DNA of 64,000 bases, taken from positions 3,898,501 to 3,962,500 of the forward strand of contig NZ_CP068983.1 of assembly GCF_016801025.1 (NCBI RefSeq). The letters run 5' to 3'. The stretch is from Paradevosia shaoguanensis. Its GTDB lineage: Bacteria; Pseudomonadota; Alphaproteobacteria; Rhizobiales; Devosiaceae. Position numbers and translations under genes: made by a program. This document shows, in pieces, positions 33,486 to 43,979 of this stretch; positions within the stretch are counted from its first letter, which is position 1; the number at the start of each line of letters is the position of its first letter. The notes below the pieces were generated by a model. It ran no database searches. It was not told the origin of the DNA and saw nothing but the letters and a program-made list of their open reading frames with translations.

Positions 33486-33494
33486 GAAGACGCC

Positions 33495-34574
33495 ATGCGC
33501 GTAGACGATTTCGACTTCGATCTCCCCAACGAGCTGATCGCCCTGCATCCGGCCGAGCCGCGCGATTCCGCGCGCATGCTGGTGGTGAAACCGGGCGACG
33601 TGCTTGCCGATCGGGTCGTGACGGACCTGCTGGAGATATTGCAGGCGGGCGACGTGCTGGTGGTCAACGATACCAAAGTGCTGCCGGCGGATCTGCGGGG
33701 GACGCGGGTGCGGGGGGAGAACCGATCGTCGGTGTCGTTCAACCTCCACAAGCGCGTGGACGCGCGAACGTGGAAGGCCTTTGCGCGCCCGGCCAAGCGA
33801 CTGGCCGAAGGAGATCGGCTGGAGCTGGGCAATGGCGAGCAGGAACCGCTGTTCGCGACGCTGACGGGCAAGGGGGATTCGGGCGAGGTGACGCTGTCGT
33901 TCGATCTTGCCGGCGCTGAGCTCGACGAGGCGATCAAGTCGCACGGGGCCATGCCGCTGCCGCCCTATATCGGGGCCAAGCGCGAGGTCGAGGAGCGGGA
34001 CAAGTCGGACTACCAGACCGTCTATGCCCGCCACGATGGTGCGGTGGCGGCGCCGACGGCGGGGCTGCATTTTACAGATGGCTTGTTGCAGCGGCTGGCC
34101 GACAAGGGCGTCGGCTTCGAGCGGGTGACGCTGCATGTGGGGGCAGGGACCTTCCTGCCGGTCAAGGTCGAGGACACCAAGGACCACAAGATGCATGCCG
34201 AATGGGGCGTGATCGACGAGGGGACTGTGGAGCGGATCCTGGCGGCTCGGGAGCGCGGCGGGCGCGTGGTGGCGGTCGGGACGACGAGCCTGCGGCTGCT
34301 CGAGAGCGCGGCGCGGGAAAGCGGCAAACTGGCGGTGTTCTCGGGGGACACGGATATCTTCATCACCCCGGGCTACCGCTTCAACGTGGTGGACGTGCTG
34401 ATGACCAATTTCCACCTGCCGCGGTCGACGCTCTTCATGCTGGTGAGCGCGTTTGCCGGCTTCGAGACGATGCATGAGGCTTATCGGTACGCGATCGAGC
34501 ACGGCTATCGGTTCTATTCCTATGGCGATTCCTCGCTGCTGTTCCGCGATGAGGCGGGCGCGACGCAATCGTGA
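33495..34574 (+). CDS. queA: S-adenosylmethionine:tRNA ribosyltransferase-isomerase
   Basis: A 359-residue enzyme of queuosine synthesis that transfers the ribosyl part of SAM to preQ1 in tRNA. It begins [20 protein letters not shown] and contains [30 protein letters not shown] and [20 protein letters not shown], the family signatures. It is in the same cluster as tgt, the preceding pathway step. The stop overlaps the exoD-like gene's GTG. Confidence 0.95.
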   Translation: MRVDDFDFDLPNELIALHPAEPRDSARMLVVKPGDVLADRVVTDLLEILQAGDVLVVNDTKVLPADLRGTRVRGENRSSVSFNLHKRVDARTWKAFARPAKRLAEGDRLELGNGEQEPLFATLTGKGDSGEVTLSFDLAGAELDEAIKSHGAMPLPPYIGAKREVEERDKSDYQTVYARHDGAVAAPTAGLHFTDGLLQRLADKGVGFERVTLHVGAGTFLPVKVEDTKDHKMHAEWGVIDEGTVERILAARERGGRVVAVGTTSLRLLESAARESGKLAVFSGDTDIFITPGYRFNVVDVLMTNFHLPRSTLFMLVSAFAGFETMHEAYRYAIEHGYRFYSYGDSSLLFRDEAGATQS

Positions 34575-35209
34575 GCGAAGAGGCTTCGACGCCGGTGAGC
34601 CCCATCGAGCGCTACATGGCGCGGATGGTGGCGGCCTTGCAGCGGCTGGCGCGGAGCGATGATCCGAACCTGACATTTTCGCGGCTCATCGACGTGATGG
34701 GGCGCGGATCGCACCGGTTGCTGATCCTGGTATTCACGCTGCTCAACATGGTGCCCGGGCCGCCCGGCTTCGGCGGCACCATTGCCTGGACGACGCTGGG
34801 GATTGCGCTGGCGATGATCATGCGCTGGCCGATCCGGCTGCCCGCGCTGATCGGCGATCGCGGACTGCCGCTCAACCTGCTGCTCAAGCTAAGCGAGCGC
34901 GTGGCCGTGGCGGCGCGGTATGCGGCGCGTTTCTCGCGGCCGCGGCTCAGGTGGCTGACGGGCGCGGCGGCGACGATACCCTATGGGGTGTTCGTGATCG
35001 TGGTGAGCCTCGTGATGACCATTCCCATTCCGTTCATCAATGCCATCCCGAATGTCGGACTGTGCGTGCTGAGCTTCTCGATGCTGAACCGGGATGGCCT
35101 GGGGGCAATCGTGGGGGTGGCGATCAGCCTTCTGGGGCTTGGGATCGCGGCGGCGGCGATTTTCGGGGCCTATGAACTGGGCATGGCGGCCCTGGGGATA
35201 GTGACGTGA
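34571..35209 (+). CDS. ExoD family membrane protein
   Basis: A 212-residue protein with several hydrophobic segments and the ExoD-type region [20 protein letters not shown] near the first helix, then [20 protein letters not shown]. ExoD of Sinorhizobium affects exopolysaccharide production and alkaline tolerance; the biochemical role is unclear. It starts with GTG inside the queA stop (GTGA), so it is translationally coupled between two queuosine genes. Confidence 0.82.
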   Translation: MSEEASTPVSPIERYMARMVAALQRLARSDDPNLTFSRLIDVMGRGSHRLLILVFTLLNMVPGPPGFGGTIAWTTLGIALAMIMRWPIRLPALIGDRGLPLNLLLKLSERVAVAARYAARFSRPRLRWLTGAAATIPYGVFVIVVSLVMTIPIPFINAIPNVGLCVLSFSMLNRDGLGAIVGVAISLLGLGIAAAAIFGAYELGMAALGIVT

Positions 35210-35255
35210 TGGCTACCCGTTGTCCGCTTGCCGGCAAACGGCTAGAACGCCGCCC

Positions 35256-36383
35256 ATGAAGCAGGTCTCCTTTTCTCTCCTCGCCACCGACGGAAATGCC
35301 CGGCGCGGGCGCATCGACACCCCGCGCGGCGATATCCAGACGCCGGCGTTCATGCCCGTGGGCACGGCCGGAACGGTCAAGGCGATGTATCCCGAGCAGG
35401 TGCGCGAAACCGGCGCGGACATCCTCCTGGGCAATACCTATCACCTGATGCTGCGGCCGGGCGCGGAGCGCGTAGCCTCGCTGGGCGGGCTCCACACGTT
35501 CATGGATTGGGAGCGGCCGATCCTCACCGATAGCGGCGGCTTCCAGGTGATGTCGCTGGCCAAGCTGCGCAAGCTCGACGAGAAGGGCGTGACGTTCCGC
35601 TCGCATATCGACGGCTCGGCGCATTCGCTGACGCCGGAGCGCTCGATCGAGATCCAGACGCTGCTCGACAGCGACATCATCATGCAGCTCGACGAGTGCA
35701 TTTCGCTGCCCAACGAGACGCGCGAGATGGAGCGCGCCATGGAGCTGTCGCTGCGCTGGGCGGATCGCTCCAAGACTGCGTTCAACGGGCAGAACAACCG
35801 GGCGCTGTTCGGCATCGTGCAGGGCGGCGACGATCTGCGGCTGCGGGCCAAGTCGGCGGCCGGATTGCAATCGATCGGGTTCGACGGCTACGCGGTCGGC
35901 GGGCTGGCCGTGGGTGAGCCGCAGGCAGTGATGTTCGAGGTGCTTTCGGGTGTCTGCCCGCTGCTGCCGGAAGACCGGCCGCGCTACCTCATGGGCGTGG
36001 GCAAGCCGGACGATATCCTGGGCGGCATCGAGCGCGGAATCGACATGTTCGACTGCGTGCATCCGACCCGGGCGGGGCGCCACGGGCACATCTATACGCG
36101 GTTCGGCGTCATCAACATGAAGAACGCCCGGCATAAGGATGATGGCCGGCCGGTGGACGAGCAATCGCCCAATCGCAATTGCCGGCGGTTCTCACGGGCT
36201 TACCTGCATCACCTTGTTAAGACCGAAGAAATATTGGGCGCGATGATCCTTTCGCAGATCAACCTGGCCTATTATCAAGAACTGACTGCCGGTGCCCGGG
36301 CCGCTATCGAAGCCGGGAGCTTTTCCGATTTCGTGGAGACCACGCGTGCCGGCTGGGCCGCAGGCGATCTCCCACCGCTCTAA
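35256..36383 (+). CDS. tgt: tRNA-guanine transglycosylase
   Basis: A 375-residue enzyme exchanging guanine-34 for preQ1 in GUN-anticodon tRNAs. Key features are [29 protein letters not shown] (catalytic Asp), the second Asp in [20 protein letters not shown], and a zinc site of late Cys/His residues ([14 protein letters not shown] region). ATG 35256 is chosen since the protein [18 protein letters not shown] aligns with the usual start; an in-frame ATG at 35220 lies 11 bp after the exoD-like gene. Confidence 0.95.
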   Translation: MKQVSFSLLATDGNARRGRIDTPRGDIQTPAFMPVGTAGTVKAMYPEQVRETGADILLGNTYHLMLRPGAERVASLGGLHTFMDWERPILTDSGGFQVMSLAKLRKLDEKGVTFRSHIDGSAHSLTPERSIEIQTLLDSDIIMQLDECISLPNETREMERAMELSLRWADRSKTAFNGQNNRALFGIVQGGDDLRLRAKSAAGLQSIGFDGYAVGGLAVGEPQAVMFEVLSGVCPLLPEDRPRYLMGVGKPDDILGGIERGIDMFDCVHPTRAGRHGHIYTRFGVINMKNARHKDDGRPVDEQSPNRNCRRFSRAYLHHLVKTEEILGAMILSQINLAYYQELTAGARAAIEAGSFSDFVETTRAGWAAGDLPPL

Positions 36384-36399
36384 CCGAGGTTTGAGAACG

Positions 36400-38043
36400 A
36401 TGGCCAAGTCTGGACGCAAGGCGGCCTTTGCCGCGCTGGAAACGCACAAGAAGCGCCTCAACAAGACGCCGATGCGGGAGCTGTTCGCGGCCGACCCGTC
36501 GCGTTTCGGCAAGTTCTCGGCCAAGGCCGGCGACATCCTGCTCGACTATTCCAAGAACCGGATCGACGCCGAGGTGATGGCCGCGCTCTTCGATTTCGCG
36601 CGACAGGTGGATGTCGAGGGGCGGCGCGACGCCATGTGGGGCGGCGAGCACATCAACATCACGGAAGACCGTGCCGTCGAGCACATGGCGCTGCGCTACC
36701 AGGGCGGCAAGCCGGTGAATGTGGACGGCAAAGACGTGATGCCGGACGTGCGCGACGTGCTGGCGCGCATGCGGGTGTTCTCGGACCAGGTGCGCGACGG
36801 CACCATCCGCGGGGCGACCGGCGAGCAGTTCACCGACGTCATCAACATCGGCATCGGCGGCTCGGACCTCGGGCCGGCCATGGTAACGCTGGCGTTGGCG
36901 CCCTACACGCGCCAGGACCTGCGGGTGCACTACGTCTCCAATGTCGACGGGGCGCATATCCACGATACGCTCAAGGGGCTCGACCCGAAGCGGACGATGT
37001 TCATCGTCGCCTCCAAGACCTTTACGACCGACGAGACCATGACCAACGCCAATACGGCGCGGAAGTGGATCGCCGAGGGCGTAGGCGAGGCCGGCATCGC
37101 CGACCATTTCGCGGCGCTTTCGACCAACCTGCCGGCCTGCGATGCCTTCGGCATCAAGCAGGACCGCATCTTCGGGTTCTGGGACTGGGTCGGCGGGCGC
37201 TATTCGGTGTGGTCGGCCATTGGGCTGCCGATCGCGATTGCGGTGGGCTTCGAGAATTTCGAGAAGTTCCTCAAGGGCGCGGCAGCGATGGACGCGCATT
37301 TCCTCTCGACCCCGCTCGAGGAGAACCTGCCGGTCATCATGGGGCTGATCGGGGTCTGGTATCGCAATGTCTGGGATTTCTCGACCCAGGCCGTGCTGCC
37401 CTACGACCAGCGCCTGTCGCGCTTTGCGGCCTATCTGCAGCAGCAGGACATGGAGAGCAACGGCAAGTCGGTGACGCTGGGCGGCAAGAGCGTCGACTGG
37501 TCGACGGGGCCGATCGTCTGGGGCGAGCCGGGCACCAATGGACAGCATGCATTCTACCAGCTGATCCACCAGGGCACGGACGTCATTCCGTGCGATTTCC
37601 TCATCGCGGCCAATCCGCAGGAGAACCTGCCGCCGCATCACGCCAAGCTCGTGGCGAACGTGCTGGCGCAATCGGAGGCGCTGATGCTCGGCAAGACCGA
37701 GGACGAGGTGGTGGCCGAACTCAAGGCGCAGGGGCTCGACAAGGCGCGGATCAAGGAATTGACGCCGCACAAGGTGTTTCCGGGCAACCGGCCGTCGAAT
37801 ACGATCATGTATTCGCAGCTGACCCCGGAGACGCTGGGCTCGCTCATCGCGCTCTACGAGCACAAGGTGTTCGTGCAGGGTACGATCTGGAACGTGAACT
37901 CCTACGACCAGTGGGGCGTTGAGCTGGGCAAGCAACTGGCCAAGGCGCTGCTGCCCAAGGTCGAGGGCACGGCATCATCCGAAGGGCACGACAGCTCGAC
38001 CCGCGGGCTGCTGGCCTATTTCCACGAACTGAAGAAGCAATGA
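36400..38043 (+). CDS. pgi: Glucose-6-phosphate isomerase
   Basis: A 547-residue glycolytic enzyme interconverting glucose-6-phosphate and fructose-6-phosphate. Motifs include [69 protein letters not shown] (active-site His) and a late lysine region ([16 protein letters not shown]). ATG 36400 follows GAGGTTTGAGAACG; the open frame from 36292 overlaps tgt. It overlaps map by four bases. Confidence 0.96.
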   Translation: MAKSGRKAAFAALETHKKRLNKTPMRELFAADPSRFGKFSAKAGDILLDYSKNRIDAEVMAALFDFARQVDVEGRRDAMWGGEHINITEDRAVEHMALRYQGGKPVNVDGKDVMPDVRDVLARMRVFSDQVRDGTIRGATGEQFTDVINIGIGGSDLGPAMVTLALAPYTRQDLRVHYVSNVDGAHIHDTLKGLDPKRTMFIVASKTFTTDETMTNANTARKWIAEGVGEAGIADHFAALSTNLPACDAFGIKQDRIFGFWDWVGGRYSVWSAIGLPIAIAVGFENFEKFLKGAAAMDAHFLSTPLEENLPVIMGLIGVWYRNVWDFSTQAVLPYDQRLSRFAAYLQQQDMESNGKSVTLGGKSVDWSTGPIVWGEPGTNGQHAFYQLIHQGTDVIPCDFLIAANPQENLPPHHAKLVANVLAQSEALMLGKTEDEVVAELKAQGLDKARIKELTPHKVFPGNRPSNTIMYSQLTPETLGSLIALYEHKVFVQGTIWNVNSYDQWGVELGKQLAKALLPKVEGTASSEGHDSSTRGLLAYFHELKKQ

Positions 38044-38795
38044 TCGTCAAAACCGAAGACGAACTCGACAAGCTCAAGGCGATCGGGCGCATCTGCGCCC
38101 AGTCGCTCGAAGCAATGGCCGCGGCGCTGCGGCCGGGCATCACCACCCAGGAACTCGACGAGATCGGGGCGAAGGTGCTGGCCGATGCCGGCGCTCGCTC
38201 GGCGCCGCAGGTGGCCTATGATTTTCCGGGTGCGACCTGCATCAGCGTCAACGAGGAAGTGGCCCATGGCATTCCCGGGCCGCGCGTGATCCAGCCGGGC
38301 GACCTGGTCAATCTCGACGTTTCGGCGGAGAAGGACGGGCTGTTTGCGGATATGGGCGCCTCCTATGCGGTGGCGCCGGTGACCAAGGCCATCGAGAACC
38401 TCTGCCGGGACGGGCGCAAGGCGATGTGGACGGGTATCCGCGCCGTGCAGCCGGGCGCGCCGCTGGCCGATATCGGCAACGCCATCGGGCAGTTCGCGGC
38501 CAAGAACCGCTATACGCTGATCCGGAACCTTGCCAGCCACGGCATCGGCTACAGCCTGCACGACGAGCCGTGCGAGATCCCGACCTGGCCGGATCGCTCG
38601 GAGCGGCGCAAGATCAGCGATGGGCTGGTGTTCACCGTGGAGCCGTTCCTGTCGCTGGGCGGGCGCAACGCGGTAGAGAAGGATCCGAACGACGAGTGGA
38701 CGCTGGTGAGCGAGCCGCGGGCGCTGACGGTGCAGTACGAGCACACGATCGTCGCGACCAAGCGTGGGCCGATCATCGTTACGCTACCGGGCTGA
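38040..38795 (+). CDS. map: Type I methionine aminopeptidase
   Basis: A 251-residue M24 metallopeptidase removing initiator methionine. The metal ligands are Asp in VNLDVS, Asp in FADMG, His in [12 protein letters not shown], Glu in FTVEPFLS and Glu in QYEHTIV. The N-terminal zinc-binding extension is absent. It differs somewhat from the textbook type (LDVSAEKDG rather than IDVT), so it may be one of two map genes in this genome (inference). Its ATG overlaps the pgi stop, and it converges on the tRNA-Lys gene. Confidence 0.9.
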   Translation: MIVKTEDELDKLKAIGRICAQSLEAMAAALRPGITTQELDEIGAKVLADAGARSAPQVAYDFPGATCISVNEEVAHGIPGPRVIQPGDLVNLDVSAEKDGLFADMGASYAVAPVTKAIENLCRDGRKAMWTGIRAVQPGAPLADIGNAIGQFAAKNRYTLIRNLASHGIGYSLHDEPCEIPTWPDRSERRKISDGLVFTVEPFLSLGGRNAVEKDPNDEWTLVSEPRALTVQYEHTIVATKRGPIIVTLPG

Positions 38796-38828
38796 GCGGG
38801 AGGCCTGGCGTCATGGGCGCCGGGAGGA

Positions 38829-38903
38829 TGGTATGCGCGGAGGGGGTCGAACCCTCGACCATCCGATTAAAAGTCGGATGCTCTACCACTGAGCTACGCG
38901 CAC
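38829..38903 (-). tRNA. tRNA-Lys (anticodon TTT), CCA encoded
   Basis: A complete 75-nt cloverleaf on the minus strand: acceptor GTGCGCG/CGCGCAT, D-arm GCTC..GAGC with a short loop, anticodon arm TCCGA-CTTTTAA-TCGGA, 5-base variable loop, T-arm GAGGG-TTCGACC-CCCTC, discriminator A and a genomically encoded CCA. The first acceptor pair is a G-U wobble. Confidence 0.95.
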
Positions 38904-39064
38904 ACATCGAGAGAGCACGATATACCGGTTTGGCCGCCATGTCGTGTCGGCGCGGAACATAGTGTTTAGCCTTTTCCTGTCAACCGCAAATCGGCAGCGC
39001 TCACATCTGCCTTGCGGAAACGGCGAAGGGGAAGCGGTTTGCTGCTTCCCCTGGCTGGCAAAAG

Positions 39065-39829
39065 CTAGTTCGTGATTTGGGCGCCGATATAGGGGACGGG
39101 GAGGCAGGCCACGGCAACGGCTTCGAGGCGCTTGCAGAGGGCGGTGGCGTCCTTGACGTCGGCGATGGGGCCGGCGACCAGGTGACCGTCACCGGCGACG
39201 GTACCGCCGTTCATCAGCGGATTGAGGCCGAGGAGGGCCGAACCGAGCTTGAGGCTGAGGTCATCCCAGGTGGCTTTCGCCTGGGTGGAGGCGATGGGCG
39301 GGCCGATGGCGATGCCGAACTGGGCTGCCGGCAGCGGGGCGGGGATCGGCTGGGTGTCGACGGGCTGGGTGCCGGCAATGTCCAGCGGGGTCTGCCGTAT
39401 GGCGACCATGCCGCCATCGGCGGGGACGGTGTCGGCTGGCGGCGAGGTGGCTATGGCCGAGGTCATGATCGAGCGATCGAGGCCGATGCCACCGACATTT
39501 GCCTCGGCGAGCGCGGGCAGGGTTACCTCGAGGGCGCCGACGCGGCGGGCGATGTCGCCATTGGTATTCTCGTTGAGGGTCAGCCGGGCCTGGTTCTGAC
39601 GGGTATCCTGACGCAGGCGCGCGGCGTCGGCCGACAGGTCCGCCACCTTCTGGCGCAGCTCGGTGATGCTGCCGCCTTCGAGACGCGAAAGATGCAGCCC
39701 GAGGAAGGCGCCCTCGGGAATCAGCGCCGACACATTGGCCGCCACCACCGCCAGGACGCCGCATCCGAGGGCCGCGAAGCCCCAGAACGTAACATCGGAT
39801 TGCCGAAATTGATCGCCGGCCTTAGTCAA
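39065..39829 (-). CDS. Hypothetical inner-membrane protein with coiled coil and SPOR-like C-terminus
   Basis: A 254-residue protein: one transmembrane helix at about 14-36 (FWGFAALGCGVLAVVAANVS), a coiled coil at 45-95 (ITELRQKVADLSADAARLRQ), a Pro/Ala/Ser-rich linker (about 120-165) and a compact C-terminal domain (about 168-254). The C-terminal domain has a conserved-looking cysteine pair (ALCKRLEAVAVACLPVPYIG) and resembles SPOR-type peptidoglycan-binding domains. It starts with TTG after GGAGGATGAC, as a nearer ATG hits a stop at once. It diverges from glmU, so a cell-wall role fits, but function is unproven. Confidence 0.7.
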   Translation of the reverse strand: MTKAGDQFRQSDVTFWGFAALGCGVLAVVAANVSALIPEGAFLGLHLSRLEGGSITELRQKVADLSADAARLRQDTRQNQARLTLNENTNGDIARRVGALEVTLPALAEANVGGIGLDRSIMTSAIATSPPADTVPADGGMVAIRQTPLDIAGTQPVDTQPIPAPLPAAQFGIAIGPPIASTQAKATWDDLSLKLGSALLGLNPLMNGGTVAGDGHLVAGPIADVKDATALCKRLEAVAVACLPVPYIGAQITN

Positions 39830-39973
39830 GTCATCCTCCGAACATGGCCGTCGAATCGGCCCCCGGTGGCGAGTTTAGCATTGCGGCGGTCGCGCATTAT
39901 CGCTTTGCCAACACGTTGCTGCCATAAAAGTGAGAAAGAGCGCAGTGCACACTATTGCCGTGAGACATTCTCG

Positions 39974-41329
39974 ATGACCGATCTTCTGGCCATTATTCTT
40001 GCCGCCGGTGACGGCACACGCATGCGCTCGAGCATTCCCAAGGTTCTCCATGAAGTCGGCGGACTGCCGATCGTTTCGCACGTGGTGCGGGCGGCGGCCG
40101 GGGCCGGAGCGACACGGCTGGCCGTGGTGACGGCGCCGGGACACGATTCGGTGCGGACCAAGGTTGCCGAGGTTGCGCCCAATGCCGAATTCTTCGAGCA
40201 GGCAGAGCGCAAGGGAACCGGGCATGCCGCCGCGATGGCGCGGACGGCGTGGGAGAAGGCGCAGGGCTACGTGGTGGTGGTCTATGCCGATCACCCGCTG
40301 CTTCGCGCCGCGAACTTCAAGGGCATTACCGACCGGCTCGATGCCGGGTGGGATGCGGCTATCCTCGGATTTGAGCCGCGGGACCCGACCGGATACGGGC
40401 GGCTGCTGACGCGGGGCGAGCAATTGCTGGCCATTCGCGAGCACAAGGATGCGAGCGAGGAGGAGCGCAAGATCGTGCTCTCCAATGCCTGCATCCTCGG
40501 GTTCCGCGCCGAAGTCTTCCGCGACCTCATCGACAAGCTGCAGACGAACAATGCCCAGGGCGAGTACTACCTGACGGACCTCGTGGAGCTGGCCAACAAG
40601 TCCGGGCGGCGCGTCACCTATCATGTGGCGCCCGAACACGACGTGATGGGCGTCAACGACCGCAAGCAGCTCGCCAAGGCGGAGATGCAGTTCCAGGAGC
40701 TGCGGCGCGACGACTTCATGGCCGCGGGCGTGACGATGAAGGACCCGTCCTCGGTCTATTTCTCCTACGATACGGAGATGGGACGCGACGTGGTGCTGGA
40801 GCCAAACGTGGTGTTCGGACCGGGCGCCAAGGTGGGGAACGGCGTCCATATACGCGCCTTCTCGCATATCGAGGGTGCGACGATCGGGGACGATGCCGAG
40901 ATCGGGCCGTTTGCGCGGCTGCGGCCGGAGGCGGTGCTGGCCGAAGGCGTCAAGGTCGGCAACTTCGTCGAGATCAAGAAGGCCGAGGTCGGCAAGGGCT
41001 CCAAGATCAACCATCTCAGCTATATCGGGGATGCAAAGATCGGTGAGAAGGTCAATGTCGGCGCTGGAACGATCACCTGCAATTATGACGGCATCAACAA
41101 GAGCCTGACGTCGATCGGCGACAACGTGTTCGTGGGGTCGAACTCCTCGCTCGTGGCGCCGGTCAGCATCGGGGATGGGGCCTATATCGCCTCGGGCAGC
41201 GTCATTACGCGTGATGTCGAGGCCGATGCGCTGGCGCTGGGTCGCGCACGGCAGGAAGACAAGCCAGGCTACGCACCCAAGCTGCGTGCGCGGGCCGAGG
41301 CAATCAAGGCGGCCAGGAAAAAGGGCTAG
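39974..41329 (+). CDS. glmU: Bifunctional UDP-N-acetylglucosamine pyrophosphorylase / glucosamine-1-phosphate acetyltransferase
   Basis: A 451-residue enzyme making UDP-GlcNAc for peptidoglycan and LPS. The N-terminal uridyltransferase has LAIILAAGDGTRMRSSIPKV and GTGHAAAMART. The C-terminal left-handed beta-helix acetyltransferase shows hexapeptide-type repeats (NVVFGPGAKVGNGVHIRAF), HLSYIGDAKIGEKVNVGAGT and NYDGINK. ATG 39974 is chosen; the same frame is open far upstream only as antisense of the neighbouring gene. Adjacent glmS supplies its substrate pathway. Confidence 0.96.
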   Translation: MTDLLAIILAAGDGTRMRSSIPKVLHEVGGLPIVSHVVRAAAGAGATRLAVVTAPGHDSVRTKVAEVAPNAEFFEQAERKGTGHAAAMARTAWEKAQGYVVVVYADHPLLRAANFKGITDRLDAGWDAAILGFEPRDPTGYGRLLTRGEQLLAIREHKDASEEERKIVLSNACILGFRAEVFRDLIDKLQTNNAQGEYYLTDLVELANKSGRRVTYHVAPEHDVMGVNDRKQLAKAEMQFQELRRDDFMAAGVTMKDPSSVYFSYDTEMGRDVVLEPNVVFGPGAKVGNGVHIRAFSHIEGATIGDDAEIGPFARLRPEAVLAEGVKVGNFVEIKKAEVGKGSKINHLSYIGDAKIGEKVNVGAGTITCNYDGINKSLTSIGDNVFVGSNSSLVAPVSIGDGAYIASGSVITRDVEADALALGRARQEDKPGYAPKLRARAEAIKAARKKG

Positions 41330-41334
41330 GAAAC

Positions 41335-43161
41335 ATGTGCGGCATCGTCGGCATTATCGGGGTCGAACCAGTTGCTCCGCGGCTGGTCGATGCATTGCGG
41401 CGCCTCGAATATCGCGGCTATGACAGCGCCGGCGTCGCCACGCTCGAAGACCAGTCGATCAGCCGGCGCCGCGCCGAAGGCAAACTCGGCAACCTGGCGC
41501 AGAAGCTGGCTTTCGAGCCGCTGGCCGGCAATATCGGCATCGGCCACACGCGCTGGGCGACCCATGGCGCGCCGACCGAGCGCAATGCCCATCCGCACGC
41601 GACCGAAAAGGTCGCGGTCGTGCATAACGGCATCATCGAGAATTTCCGCGAGCTGCTCGAGGACCTGGCCAAGGACGGCTACCTGCCGCAGACGCAGACG
41701 GACACCGAATCCGTGGCTCTGTGGGTGACGCGTGAGCTCGATCGTGGTTCGGACCCGGAATTTGCGGTCTCGGCGACGCTCAAGCAGCTGCGCGGCGCTT
41801 TCGCGCTGGCCCTGATGTTCAAGGGGCACGACAAGCTGCTGATCGCGGCGCGCAAGGGTGCACCGCTGGCCATCGGCTATGGCGCGACGGAAATGTATCT
41901 GGGCTCCGATGCCATGGCGCTGGCGCCGTTCACCTCGCGGCTTTCCTATCTTGAGGACGGCGACTGGGCGGTGATCACGCCCGAGGGCGTCACGATTCGC
42001 GATGGACAGGACGGCATCGTCCAGCGCGAGCTGATGATCTCCAACGCCTCGGCGCTGCTGGTGGACAAGGGCAACCACAAGCACTTCATGGCCAAGGAAA
42101 TCTACGAGCAGCCGGAGACGATCTCTCACACGCTCAGCCATTATGTGGACATGGGCGCAGAGAAGGTCGCGCTGCGCGAGGAGCTGCCGTTCGATTTTGC
42201 GCAGCTTTCGCGGCTGACGATTTCTGCGTGCGGCACGGCGTACCTGGCCGGCTCGGTGGCGAAATACTGGTTCGAGCGCTATGCGCGGCTGCCGGTGGAT
42301 GTCGATGTGGCGTCCGAATTCCGCTATCGCGAGCCGCCGCTGGAGCGGAGCGGGCTGTCGCTCTTCATTTCGCAATCGGGCGAGACGGCCGATACCTTGG
42401 CCGCGCTGCGCTATTGTGCGGGGCAGGGACAGCACATCGCGTCGCTGGTTAATGTGCCGGAATCGACGATTGCCCGGGAATCGCAGGTGGCTTTCCCGAC
42501 GCTTTGCGGGCCGGAAATCGGGGTCGCCTCGACCAAGGCGCTGACGGCGCAATTGACGGCGCTGGCGAGCCTGGTGGTCGCCGCGGCGCGAGCCCGTGGG
42601 ACGATCAGCGCGGACGAGGAACGCGAGCTGGTGCGCGCGCTGGTCGAGCTGCCGCGTGCGGTTTCGGCGGCGCTGGGCGCCGAGCGGCAGATCGAGCGGA
42701 TCGCCAAGCGGCTCTCGAAGGCCAAGGACGTGCTCTATCTCGGGCGCGGACAGATGTTCCCGATCGCCATGGAAGGCGCGCTCAAGCTGAAGGAAATCTC
42801 CTATATCCACGCGGAGGGCTATGCGGCGGGCGAGCTGAAGCATGGGCCGATCGCGCTGGTGGACGAGGCCATGCCGGTGATCGTGGTGGCGCCTTCGGAC
42901 GAGCTGATGGAGAAGACACTCTCCAACATGCAGGAAGTGGCGGCGCGCGGCGGCAAGATCATCCTCATCACCGATGAGGAGGGGACGGCCAAGGTGGGCG
43001 CAGGCGCGGCCGAAATCATCACGCTACCCAAGGTGCCGAGCTTCGTGGCGCCGATCCTGGCGACGGTGCCGGTGCAGTTGCTGGCCTATCACACGGCGGT
43101 GTTCATGGGCACGGACGTGGACCAGCCGCGCAACCTCGCCAAGAGCGTGACGGTTGAATAA
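41335..43161 (+). CDS. glmS: Glutamine--fructose-6-phosphate aminotransferase (isomerizing)
   Basis: A 608-residue enzyme for the first step of amino-sugar synthesis. The nucleophile Cys2 is in MCGIVGIIG, and GHTRWATHGAPTERNAHPH belongs to the glutaminase domain. Two SIS isomerase domains follow (SACGTAYLAGSVAKYWFERY; SQSGETADTLAALR), and it ends with the conserved DVDQPRNLAKSVTVE. It starts five bases after glmU and overlaps the next gene by eight bases. Confidence 0.97.
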   Translation: MCGIVGIIGVEPVAPRLVDALRRLEYRGYDSAGVATLEDQSISRRRAEGKLGNLAQKLAFEPLAGNIGIGHTRWATHGAPTERNAHPHATEKVAVVHNGIIENFRELLEDLAKDGYLPQTQTDTESVALWVTRELDRGSDPEFAVSATLKQLRGAFALALMFKGHDKLLIAARKGAPLAIGYGATEMYLGSDAMALAPFTSRLSYLEDGDWAVITPEGVTIRDGQDGIVQRELMISNASALLVDKGNHKHFMAKEIYEQPETISHTLSHYVDMGAEKVALREELPFDFAQLSRLTISACGTAYLAGSVAKYWFERYARLPVDVDVASEFRYREPPLERSGLSLFISQSGETADTLAALRYCAGQGQHIASLVNVPESTIARESQVAFPTLCGPEIGVASTKALTAQLTALASLVVAAARARGTISADEERELVRALVELPRAVSAALGAERQIERIAKRLSKAKDVLYLGRGQMFPIAMEGALKLKEISYIHAEGYAAGELKHGPIALVDEAMPVIVVAPSDELMEKTLSNMQEVAARGGKIILITDEEGTAKVGAGAAEIITLPKVPSFVAPILATVPVQLLAYHTAVFMGTDVDQPRNLAKSVTVE

Positions 43162-43546
43162 GCCGTTCTCCGGATTTGGGCCCGAGCTTAACGTCTTCGG
43201 GGAGCCGCTCGAGTCCTGCTCGACCGACCCGCTGACCGGGTTCTTCAGGAACGGCTATTGCTCGGCCGGCGCGGAAGGCGAGGCACGGCACCTGGTCTGC
43301 GTCGAGATGACGGACGAGTTCCTGGCGTTCTCCAAGTCGGTGGGTAACGACCTGACGACGCCGATGCCGCAATTCGCGTTTCCGGGGTTGGAACCGGGCG
43401 ACCGCTGGTGCCTGGTCGCCGAGCGCTGGGTCGAGGCTTTTGCGGCCGGCAAGGCGCCCAGGGTGTTCCTGCGGGCGACGAACCAGGGTGTGCTGCGGCT
43501 GGTCGACCTGGCTACGCTCAAGCGATACGCGCTGGACCTCTCTTAG
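43154..43546 (+). CDS. DUF2237 family protein
   Basis: A 130-residue protein with the DUF2237 pattern: NVFGEPLESCSTDPLTGFFR, DGYC-like NGYCSAGAEGEARHLVCVEM, FLAFSKSVGNDLTTPMPQF and GDRWCLVAERWVEA. It contains three conserved cysteines. Function unknown. It starts with TTG 43154 inside the end of glmS, so it should be translationally coupled to it. It converges on the VOC gene with a 10-bp gap. Confidence 0.82.
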   Translation: MNKPFSGFGPELNVFGEPLESCSTDPLTGFFRNGYCSAGAEGEARHLVCVEMTDEFLAFSKSVGNDLTTPMPQFAFPGLEPGDRWCLVAERWVEAFAAGKAPRVFLRATNQGVLRLVDLATLKRYALDLS

Positions 43547-43556
43547 GCGCCCCGGC

Positions 43557-43979
43557 TTACCAGTTGACGTTGCGGTCGCCGCCGAGGAATTGAGCGCTTT
43601 TGGGCGTGTATTCGAAGAGTTCGATCTTCACGCCGTTGGGGTCTTTGGTCCAGGACTGGTAGGTGTCGTCGATGCCGAACTTCTTGTCAGTTATCTCGAC
43701 GCCTTGGGCGCGGATATGGGCGATGGCGGCATCCATGTCGTGCACTTCCAGGCACATGTGATTGATGGCGTTCGACTCATCGAACGCGGTGCCGGCCTTC
43801 TCGAAGACCTCGATATTGGTGCGATTGCCGACATCGAGGTAGAATCCGTGAAGCTTGCCGTCGCGGATGAAGCGAAACTTCACGTCGATGCCGAGGACGT
43901 CGCGGTAGAAGGCCTCGGTGGCAGCCAGATCATCGGTGAAGATGCACATATGGGCCAGTTGCTTGATTATCTTGCTCAT
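43557..43979 (-). CDS. VOC (glyoxalase-like) family protein
   Basis: A 140-residue vicinal-oxygen-chelate protein with two beta-alpha-beta-beta-beta units. Likely metal ligands are His in QLAHMCIFTDDL, Glu in TNIEVFEKAG, His in INHMCLEVHD and Glu in VKIELFEYTP. Substrate unknown; lactoylglutathione-lyase-like and dioxygenase-like members share this pattern. ATG 43979 has GGGAGGGGAC upstream. The open frame extending to 44126 has no better start. Confidence 0.85.
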   Translation of the reverse strand: MSKIIKQLAHMCIFTDDLAATEAFYRDVLGIDVKFRFIRDGKLHGFYLDVGNRTNIEVFEKAGTAFDESNAINHMCLEVHDMDAAIAHIRAQGVEITDKKFGIDDTYQSWTKDPNGVKIELFEYTPKSAQFLGGDRNVNW

